NCBI GenBank assembly: GCA_024695415.1
Contig: JAILIE010000065.1
Coordinates: 1 to 64,000, forward strand
Direction of reading: 5' to 3'
From: Clostridiales bacterium
Lineage (GTDB): Bacteria; Bacillota; Clostridia; Christensenellales; Aristaeellaceae
DNA length: 64,000 bases
Every line of letters begins with the position of its first letter. The stretch's first letter is position 1. The notes beneath the pieces are model-generated. The model was not told the origin of the DNA. It saw nothing but the letters and a program-made list of their open reading frames with translations, and searched no databases. Below, piece after piece: positions 56,786 through 64,000 of the stretch. The translations under genes were made by a program, and so were the position numbers.

Positions 56786-58117
56786 TTGGGCATCAGGATT
56801 CTGGAGGTAACGCCTTCGTCTCCCGCGGACCGCGCCGGGATCAGGGCCGGGGAAACCCTGCTATCGATCAACGACGAGGCCGTACTGGACGAGATTGATT
56901 ACCAGGCGCTGACGACCTCCGGACACCTGGCGGTGACTGTGCAGGATACCGAAGGCACCGCGCGGCAGGTGGAGATCCGAAAGCCCCGTTGGGAACCCCT
57001 GGGCCTGAGCCTGGACGAAACCCAGGCCATGAAGCCCCGGCACTGCCGGAACCACTGCCTGTTCTGCTTTATCGACCAGCTGCCGCGCGGCATGCGGGAC
57101 ACGCTGTACGTGAAGGACGACGACTGGCGGCTGAGCCTGATGATGGGCAACTACGTCACGCTGACCAATGTGGACGACGCGGAATTCGAGCGGATGCTCC
57201 GGAGGCGGGCGTCGCCGGTATATATCTCCGTCCACGCGACCGATCCGGAGGTCCGGGTCCGCCTGCTCCGGAACCCGCACGCGGGAAATATCATGGAGCG
57301 GCTGATCCGGATGAAGGAAGCCGGGATCCGCTTCCACGGCCAGATCGTCCTGTGCCCCGGCATCAACGACGGCGCGGTCCTGGAAAAGACGATCGAGGAC
57401 TTCGCCTCCCTCTGGCCCGCATCCCAGTCCCTCGCGATCGTGCCGATCGGCATGACCTGCCACCGGGAGAAACTGGTGAAAATGCAGCCGGTGGATCCGG
57501 ACAAGGCGCTGGAGGTCATCCGGACCGCGGAGAAGTACCAGGAGCGGTTCCTGAAGGAATTCGGCACGCGGTTCGTCTTTCCGTCGGACGAGTTCTACTG
57601 CATCTGCGAACACGAGCTGCCGTCCGGGGACGATTATGAGGACTATCCCCAGATCGAGAACGGCGTGGGCATGCTGCGGCAGCTGGAGGAGGAATGCGAG
57701 GCCGCCGCGGAGGAAACCGCGCCGGAGAGCGGCGCCGCGAACCCGGACGGAAAAGAAATCCGCGTCCTGATACCGACCGGCACGTCCGCCCGGCCGTTTA
57801 TCGAGCGGCTGGCGGAACGCTACGCGCCGCCGGGCGTGAAGACCGAGGTGATCGCGGTCAAAAACCGCTTCTTCGGCGAGAGCATCACGGTGACCGGCCT
57901 GATCGTCGGGCGGGACCTGATCGACGCGGTGAAGGGGCATGAATTCGACCGGGTGCTGATTTCCGAGACCATGCTCCGGGAGAACACGGACAGCTTCCTG
58001 GACGATACGACGCTGGAGGAGGTCCGCAGGGCCATCGGCAAACCCGTCATCGTTGTCGGCAATACCGGGGACGCGTTTATCCGCGCGCTCCGGGAAACGG
58101 AGGAAGAGAATGAATAA
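56786..58117 (+). CDS. DUF512 / PDZ-radical-SAM family protein (TTG start proposed)
   Basis: PDZ-like ILEVTPSSPADRAGIRAGETLLSIND; KPRHCRNHCLFCFIDQLPRGMRDTLYVKDDDWRLS; GGGAGGG before TTG 56786. Confidence 0.85.
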   Translation: MGIRILEVTPSSPADRAGIRAGETLLSINDEAVLDEIDYQALTTSGHLAVTVQDTEGTARQVEIRKPRWEPLGLSLDETQAMKPRHCRNHCLFCFIDQLPRGMRDTLYVKDDDWRLSLMMGNYVTLTNVDDAEFERMLRRRASPVYISVHATDPEVRVRLLRNPHAGNIMERLIRMKEAGIRFHGQIVLCPGINDGAVLEKTIEDFASLWPASQSLAIVPIGMTCHREKLVKMQPVDPDKALEVIRTAEKYQERFLKEFGTRFVFPSDEFYCICEHELPSGDDYEDYPQIENGVGMLRQLEEECEAAAEETAPESGAANPDGKEIRVLIPTGTSARPFIERLAERYAPPGVKTEVIAVKNRFFGESITVTGLIVGRDLIDAVKGHEFDRVLISETMLRENTDSFLDDTTLEEVRRAIGKPVIVVGNTGDAFIRALRETEEENE

Positions 58118-59444
58118 ACCATTGGTGGCCGTCGTCGGAAGGCCGAACGTCGGCAAATCCACTTTTTTCAATAAAATCGCCGGAAAGCGCATCAGCATCG
58201 TGGAGGATGTGCCCGGCGTGACGCGCGACCGCGTCCACGCGGACGCGGAATGGCTCGGGCGGGCGTTCACCCTGATCGATACCGGCGGTATCGACCCGAA
58301 GAGCGACGACGAACTGCTGAGCCAGATGCGCGCCCAGGCGGAGACCGCCATGGAGCTCGCGGACGTGATCTGCTTTTTCACCGACGCCCGGGACGGGCTG
58401 ACCGACGACGACCGGGACGTGGCGAACCTGCTGCGCCGGACCGGGAAGCCGGTGATCCTGGTGGTCAACAAGATCGACTATATGGGCCTGAACGACCAGC
58501 TGTACGAGTTTTACGAGCTGGGCCTCGGCGACCCCGTGGGCATCAGCAGCACCAACATGCTGGGCTTCGGTGACCTGCTGGACCAGATCATCAGCTACTT
58601 CCCTCCCGCGGAGGAAAACGGGGACGAAGATGAGGTGAAGCCGATCCAGCTGGCGATCGTCGGCAAGCCGAACGCCGGGAAAAGCTCCCTGACCAACCGC
58701 CTGCTCGGCCAGGAGCGGACGATGGTTTCCGACATTCCCGGAACCACCCGGGACGCCGTGGACACGCTGTTCACCGACACGGACGGAACGGTATACAACA
58801 TCATCGACACCGCCGGGATCCGGCGGAAACGCGCCATCGAGGAGGAATCGCTCGAGCGCTTCAGCGTGCTGCGCTCCATCGCCGCGATCCGGCGGTGCGA
58901 CGTCGCCGTGCTGATGATCGACGCGACGGACGGCGTGACGGAGCAGGACACGAAGATCGCGGGGCTGATCCGGGAGGAAGGCAAAGCCGTGATCGTGGCG
59001 GTAAACAAATGGGACCTGCCGGAGAAGGAAACCGGTACGCTCGAAAAATACCGCAAGCAGGTGCTCGAGGACCTGAAGTTCATGGCCTACGCCCCTGTCC
59101 TGTTTATCTCCGCCAAGTCCGGCCAGCGCGTCAACACCGTGCTGGAACAGGTGAAGAAGGTATATGAAACATCCTGCCGGCGGATTACCACCGGGATCCT
59201 CAACGACGTGCTGAACGACGCGACGAACGAACTGCAGCCCCCGATCCAGGGCACGCGGAGACTGAAAATCTATTACGCGACCCAGTGCGCCGTCCAGCCG
59301 CCGACCTTTGTGCTGTTTGTGAACGACGAGAAGCTCATGCCCTTCTCCTATGAACGGTACCTGGAGAACTATTTCCGGAAAACCTTCGACTTTTCCGGCA
59401 CCCCGATCCGCTTCATCCTGCGGGAAAAGAAAAAGGAGGCGTAA
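58110..59444 (+). CDS. der: Ribosome-associated GTPase Der (EngA)
   Basis: Two G domains: VVGRPNVGKSTFFNKI and IVGKPNAGKSSLTNRLLG; KH-like C-terminus. Confidence 0.97.
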   Translation: MNKPLVAVVGRPNVGKSTFFNKIAGKRISIVEDVPGVTRDRVHADAEWLGRAFTLIDTGGIDPKSDDELLSQMRAQAETAMELADVICFFTDARDGLTDDDRDVANLLRRTGKPVILVVNKIDYMGLNDQLYEFYELGLGDPVGISSTNMLGFGDLLDQIISYFPPAEENGDEDEVKPIQLAIVGKPNAGKSSLTNRLLGQERTMVSDIPGTTRDAVDTLFTDTDGTVYNIIDTAGIRRKRAIEEESLERFSVLRSIAAIRRCDVAVLMIDATDGVTEQDTKIAGLIREEGKAVIVAVNKWDLPEKETGTLEKYRKQVLEDLKFMAYAPVLFISAKSGQRVNTVLEQVKKVYETSCRRITTGILNDVLNDATNELQPPIQGTRRLKIYYATQCAVQPPTFVLFVNDEKLMPFSYERYLENYFRKTFDFSGTPIRFILREKKKEA

Positions 59445-59449
59445 AGGAA

Positions 59450-60082
59450 ATGATTCCATCCGTCTTTTCTGAAAAAACGCTGGAGGTCGTCATTTCCTGC
59501 GTGCTCGCCTACCTGATCGGATCGATCTCCACCGGGCTGTTGGTCGCGAAGGCCGCCGGCGGACCGGACCTGCGGCAGGTCGGCAGCGGGAACACCGGCG
59601 CGAGCAACGTCCAGCGGACCATGGGCTGGAAATACGGGCTGATCACCTTTTTCGCGGACGCGATGAAGGGCGTCATTTCCTGCCTGATCGCGCTTTTGCT
59701 TACGGGCGACCAGATGGCCTGCCTCGCGGCGGGGCTGTTCGCCGTGATCGGCCATAACTGGCCGGTTTTCTTCGGATTCAAAGGGGGAAAAGGCGTCTCC
59801 ACCAGCGCGGGGGTCCTGCTGTTCTGCTTCCCCTGGCAGGGGGCCGTCTGCGCGGCGCTGACGATCGCGCTGATCGCGTGGCTGCGCTACATCTCCCTCG
59901 GGAGCATGTTCCTCCTGACTTCCTACGCAATACTGGTCTCCCTGACCTATCAGGGGAAATGGCTTCCCTTCGTCATCGCATGGTCGGTCGTGATGGCGCT
60001 GATCTGTATCGGCAGGCATCACGCCAATATCGTCCGCCTGGTGAAAGGGACGGAAAACAAACTTGGCAATAAAACGAAATAA
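59450..60082 (+). CDS. plsY: Glycerol-3-phosphate acyltransferase PlsY
   Basis: [61 protein letters not shown]. Confidence 0.95.
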   Translation: MIPSVFSEKTLEVVISCVLAYLIGSISTGLLVAKAAGGPDLRQVGSGNTGASNVQRTMGWKYGLITFFADAMKGVISCLIALLLTGDQMACLAAGLFAVIGHNWPVFFGFKGGKGVSTSAGVLLFCFPWQGAVCAALTIALIAWLRYISLGSMFLLTSYAILVSLTYQGKWLPFVIAWSVVMALICIGRHHANIVRLVKGTENKLGNKTK

Positions 60083-60096
60083 GGCGGGAACGCGAA

Positions 60097-61896
60097 ATGA
60101 GCGATATGCGGAAAATACGCAACTTCTGTATCGTGGCGCACATCGACCACGGCAAGAGCACGCTGGCGGACCGGATCCTGGAAAAGACCGGTGTGTTCGA
60201 GCAGCGCGAAATGGTCGAACAGATCCTCGACAGCATGGAGCTGGAGCGGGAGCGCGGCATCACGATCAAGAGCAAGGCGGTCCATATGAAATACCGGGCG
60301 AAGGACGGGCAGGAATATATCCTGAACCTGATCGACACCCCCGGCCATGTGGACTTTACCTATGAGGTGAGCCGTGCCCTGGCCGCCTGCGAAGGCGCGC
60401 TGCTGGTGGTCGACGCGACCCAGGGAATCGAGGCCCAGACGCTGGCCAATGTCTATATGGCGCTGGAGCACAACCTGGAGACGATCCCGGTGATCAACAA
60501 GATCGACCTGCCTTCCGCCCGGCCGGAGGAGGTCCGGCAGGAAATCGAGGACGTGATCGGCCTGGACGCCAGCTACGCCCCCTGCATTTCCGCGAAAACC
60601 GGACTGAACGTGGACGAAGTGCTCGAGGCGGTCGTGCAGCATATTCCCGCGCCGGAGGGAGATCCGGACGCGCCGCTGCAGGCTCTGATCTTTGACGCTT
60701 TCTATGACAACTACCGCGGCGCGATCTGCTTTATCCGCGTGAAGGAGGGCTCGATCCGGCCGGGCATGCGCATGCGCCTGATGGCGACCGGAAGCGAGTT
60801 CGACGTCGTGGAGGTCGGGCATTTCACCCCGGGATACACTCCCGGTGAAAGCCTGGAAGCCGGCGACGTCGGCTATGTCGCGGCCTCGATCAAGGACGTC
60901 CGGGATACGCGCGTAGGTGACACAATCACGGACGCGGCGCGCCCGGCGGCCGCTCCCCTGCCCGGCTACCGGAACGTTACGCCCATGGTCTACTGCGGCA
61001 TCTATCCCGCGGACGGGGCGGATTACCCGGCCCTGAAGGACGCGCTGGAAAAGCTGCGGATGAACGACGCCGCCCTCTCCTTTGAGCCGGAGACCTCCGT
61101 CGCGCTGGGATACGGCTTCCGGTGCGGCTTCCTCGGCCTTCTTCACATGGATATCCTGACGACCCGGCTGGAACGGGAGTTTGACCTGAACCTGGTCACC
61201 ACCGCACCGAGCGTTATTTACCGGGTAAAGAAGACCAACGGCACGGAGATCATGATCGACAACCCGACCAACCTGCCGCCCGTCGGGGAAATCGCCTCGA
61301 TGGAGGAGCCCTTCGTCCACGCGACGATCTATACGCCCCAGGACAGCGTGGGCACCCTGATGGAGCTCTGCCAGGACAAGCGAGGCGTGTTCCTGGACAT
61401 GCAGTATGAGGGCAACCGGGTGAAACTCAACTACGACATGCCGCTGAACGAGATCATTTTCGACTTCTTCGACCAGGTCAAGAGCCGCAGCCGGGGATAC
61501 GCGTCCTTCGACTATGAGCTGAAGGATTACCGGGAAAGCGACCTGGTCAAGATGGACATCCTGCTTAACGGCGACCTGTGCGACGCGTTTTCCATCATCG
61601 TCCACCGGGACAAGGCCTACGCCCGGGGGCGCGGCATCGCCGAGAAGCTGAAGGACGTCATTCCGCGCCAGATGTTCGAAATCCCGATCCAGGCCGCCAT
61701 CGGCGGAAAGGTGATCGCCCGCGAAACCGTGAAGGCCATGCGCAAGGACGTGCTGGCCAAGTGCTACGGCGGCGATATCACCCGGAAAAAGAAACTGCTG
61801 GAAAAACAGAAGGAAGGGAAAAAACGGATGCGGCAGTTCGGAACGGTCCAGGTCCCCAGCGAGGCGTTCCTTGCCGTACTGAAAATGGATACCTGA
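60097..61896 (+). CDS. lepA: Elongation factor 4 (LepA)
   Basis: [67 protein letters not shown]. Confidence 0.98.
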   Translation: MSDMRKIRNFCIVAHIDHGKSTLADRILEKTGVFEQREMVEQILDSMELERERGITIKSKAVHMKYRAKDGQEYILNLIDTPGHVDFTYEVSRALAACEGALLVVDATQGIEAQTLANVYMALEHNLETIPVINKIDLPSARPEEVRQEIEDVIGLDASYAPCISAKTGLNVDEVLEAVVQHIPAPEGDPDAPLQALIFDAFYDNYRGAICFIRVKEGSIRPGMRMRLMATGSEFDVVEVGHFTPGYTPGESLEAGDVGYVAASIKDVRDTRVGDTITDAARPAAAPLPGYRNVTPMVYCGIYPADGADYPALKDALEKLRMNDAALSFEPETSVALGYGFRCGFLGLLHMDILTTRLEREFDLNLVTTAPSVIYRVKKTNGTEIMIDNPTNLPPVGEIASMEEPFVHATIYTPQDSVGTLMELCQDKRGVFLDMQYEGNRVKLNYDMPLNEIIFDFFDQVKSRSRGYASFDYELKDYRESDLVKMDILLNGDLCDAFSIIVHRDKAYARGRGIAEKLKDVIPRQMFEIPIQAAIGGKVIARETVKAMRKDVLAKCYGGDITRKKKLLEKQKEGKKRMRQFGTVQVPSEAFLAVLKMDT

Positions 61897-61899
61897 CCG

Positions 61900-62568
61900 A
61901 TGAACAGCGAACTGAAATACGCTCCGGAATCCACGGCCTGCTTTACCGGCCACCGTCTCATTCCGGCCGCGGAGAAAGACCGCGTCATCCGGCGCCTGGA
62001 CGACGCGGTCTCCCGGGCGTACCGGGACGGCTACCGCCGGTTTATCTGCGGCGGCGCGCTGGGTTTCGACACGATGGCCGCCCAGGCGGTGATTCGCTTC
62101 CGCCGCGGGCATCCGGATGTTTCCCTGGTCCTGGCGGTTCCCTGCGCCGGGCAGGCGGACCGCTGGAGCGAGGCGGAGAAAAAGACGTACAGCGATATCC
62201 TGCTTGAGGCAGACACGGTCTGCGAGCTTTCACCCGCCTATTATGACGGGTGCATGCTGGCCCGGAACCAGTTCATGGTCAACCATTCCTCCCTGTGCGT
62301 CTGCTACCTGAAGCACTTCCGGGGCGGAACCGGCTATACGGTCCGGTACGCGGTCAGCAGGCAGCTGAAGCTGGTCAACCTGGCCATGGACACGCTCACG
62401 GGTCCCATCCTTATGAAGGAGTGGTCGCCACGGAACTCTATATTCACATTCCCTTCTGCGCCCGGAAATGCCGGTACTGTTCCTTCATATCGTTTGAAGG
62501 ACGCGAAGGGGACATGCCCCGCTACGTCCGTGCGGTACTCCGGGAGGCGGAACAAAGAAAAGCACTGA
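61900..62568 (+). CDS. SLOG/DUF1273-type protein with C-terminal tail overlapping hemW
   Basis: ACFTGHRLIPAAEKDRVIRRLDDAV; ICGGALGFDTMAAQAVI; GGTGYTVRYAVSRQLKLVNL. Confidence 0.75.
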   Translation: MNSELKYAPESTACFTGHRLIPAAEKDRVIRRLDDAVSRAYRDGYRRFICGGALGFDTMAAQAVIRFRRGHPDVSLVLAVPCAGQADRWSEAEKKTYSDILLEADTVCELSPAYYDGCMLARNQFMVNHSSLCVCYLKHFRGGTGYTVRYAVSRQLKLVNLAMDTLTGPILMKEWSPRNSIFTFPSAPGNAGTVPSYRLKDAKGTCPATSVRYSGRRNKEKH

Positions 62569-63584
62569 TGGACGAGCCGGTCCAAACCGTCTATATCGGC
62601 GGCGGGACTCCTTCTCTTCTTCCCGCTTCCCGGATGGAGGAACTGATCCGGGGAATCCGGGGCATCCTGGACCTGTCCGATGTGAAAGAATTCACCGTGG
62701 AGGCAAATCCGGGAACCGTTACGCCCGAATGGCTGGACGCCTGCGCGCTCGGCGGGGTAAACCGGATTTCCTTCGGCGTCCAGGCGTACCAGGACGAACT
62801 GCTGCGGACGCTGGGCCGGATCCACCGCTTCCCCGACGCGGTCCGCTCCGTGGAATCGGCCCGGAGAGCCGGGATCGATAACATCAGCCTGGACCTGATG
62901 TTCGGGCTGCCGGGCCAGACACGGGCACAGTGGACGGAAACGCTGGAGGCCGCCCTCAGCCTGAAACCAACGCATATCAGCGCCTACGGCCTGATTCCCG
63001 AGGAAGGAACACCGATCTTTGAACAATTGCAGAAAGGGCTTCTCACCCTGCCGGAACCCGAAGAGGAACGGGAGATGTACGACGACGTGATCCGGATCCT
63101 GGACCGCGCCGGCATGAAACAGTATGAGATCTCCAATTTCGCGATGCCGGGCTTTGAGAGCCGCCATAACATCGGCTACTGGGACCAGGTTCCGTACCTG
63201 GGCCTGGGCGTCGCCGCCGCGTCCATGTACCGGCCGCGGCGGGACGGGATTTTCTGCATCCGGGAGAACAACCCGGAGAGCATGGAGGAATATATCCGGA
63301 TGACGGAAACCGGGGACGGCGCGGCGCGGACCGCGGAGACCGTCGCCGGAAAGGACGCGCGCTTTGAAACCCTCATGCTGGCCCTGCGGATGAACAAGGG
63401 GCTTTCACGGCGGCGCTTCCGGGAACTCCACGGAACGGATTTGGAGGATTGTTACGGAGACACGGCGGAACGCCTGCGCGCCCAGGGACTCCTGATGACG
63501 GATGAAGAAGGCTGGAGGCTGACGCGCAGGGGAATGGATATCCAGAACAGCGTGCTGCTGGAGTTTATGGAAGAAAAGGATTGA
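62421..63584 (+). CDS. hemW: Radical SAM heme chaperone HemW (start codon uncertain, non-ATG)
   Basis: ELYIHIPFCARKCRYCSFISFEG; VNRISFGVQAYQDELLRTLGRIH; only non-ATG starts available close to the conserved N-terminus. Confidence 0.88.
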   Translation: MVATELYIHIPFCARKCRYCSFISFEGREGDMPRYVRAVLREAEQRKALMDEPVQTVYIGGGTPSLLPASRMEELIRGIRGILDLSDVKEFTVEANPGTVTPEWLDACALGGVNRISFGVQAYQDELLRTLGRIHRFPDAVRSVESARRAGIDNISLDLMFGLPGQTRAQWTETLEAALSLKPTHISAYGLIPEEGTPIFEQLQKGLLTLPEPEEEREMYDDVIRILDRAGMKQYEISNFAMPGFESRHNIGYWDQVPYLGLGVAAASMYRPRRDGIFCIRENNPESMEEYIRMTETGDGAARTAETVAGKDARFETLMLALRMNKGLSRRRFRELHGTDLEDCYGDTAERLRAQGLLMTDEEGWRLTRRGMDIQNSVLLEFMEEKD

Positions 63585-63585
63585 A

Positions 63586-64000
63586 TCAGCTCAGGGCAAT
63601 CCCCCGCCCCTCATCTTCAAAAAACGATACAGCCGCCTCTTCCAGGGCGCGGAGCGTCTGTTTTTCGTCCGGATTCCGGCGCAGTTCCCGGACCGTATCC
63701 GCCGCTTCGTCCAGCAGGCGGACATCCGCGCCCGGCATGGCGGGCCCCAGGGCTTCGCCGGACTGGCGGGTACCGAGCAGGTCCCCGGGTCCGCGGAGCT
63801 CCAGGTCCCGCTGGGAAACGGCGAATCCGTCGTTGGTGCCGCAGAGGATCCGGAGTTTTTCGGTGGCGTCGGACAGGAGGAAGCACCAGCTTTCCTCCGT
63901 GCCGCGGCCGACCCGGCCGCGCAGCTGGTGCAGCTGGCTGAGGCCGAAGCGCTCCGCGTTCTCGATGATCATCAGCGTCGCGTTGGGATTGTTCACGCCG
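63586..64000 (-). CDS. recG: ATP-dependent DNA helicase RecG, C-terminal part (5' end outside window)
   Basis: [52 protein letters not shown]. Confidence 0.95.
   Translation of the reverse strand, partial: GVNNPNATLMIIENAERFGLSQLHQLRGRVGRGTEESWCFLLSDATEKLRILCGTNDGFAVSQRDLELRGPGDLLGTRQSGEALGPAMPGADVRLLDEAADTVRELRRNPDEKQTLRALEEAAVSFFEDEGRGIALS

Overview
This 64 kb, high-GC window reads as a chromosomal segment of a Clostridia-type Firmicute, judged from gene content and synteny only. It carries about 50 protein genes, mostly housekeeping: a ugpC-type ABC ATPase, hprK, dacF-like, ychF, rplS, rbgA, rnhB, yraN, comM-like, dprA, topA, trmFO, hslVU, proC, rnhA, era, pgpH, phoH, mreB-like, der, plsY, lepA, hemW and recG. 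I found no rRNA, tRNA, CRISPR array, prophage or complete transposon. The most unusual content is: (i) a T-box controlled pair at 51.3-55.5 kb, made of a LeuA-like protein whose usual HxH metal motif is not recognisable, followed by a fusion of a sugar-isomerase-type TIM barrel to an AMP-dependent acyl-CoA ligase; (ii) a fused YbeY-cytidine deaminase ORF next to era; (iii) a ~1396-aa secreted/membrane protein with two GT-C glycosyltransferase modules and two lectin/discoidin-like modules; (iv) a 25-bp-arm palindrome of the GGGGACGGTTCT type (REP/MITE-like) at 40.05 kb, and an inverted repeat with a 6-bp spacer directly upstream of a XerC-like tyrosine recombinase; (v) candidate non-coding RNAs, including an sRNA with tandem anti-Shine-Dalgarno motifs near 0.22-0.35 kb and a riboswitch-like attenuator before a TM1266-family regulator. 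All calls come from reading the sequence and the supplied ORF track. No database search or folding program was run.
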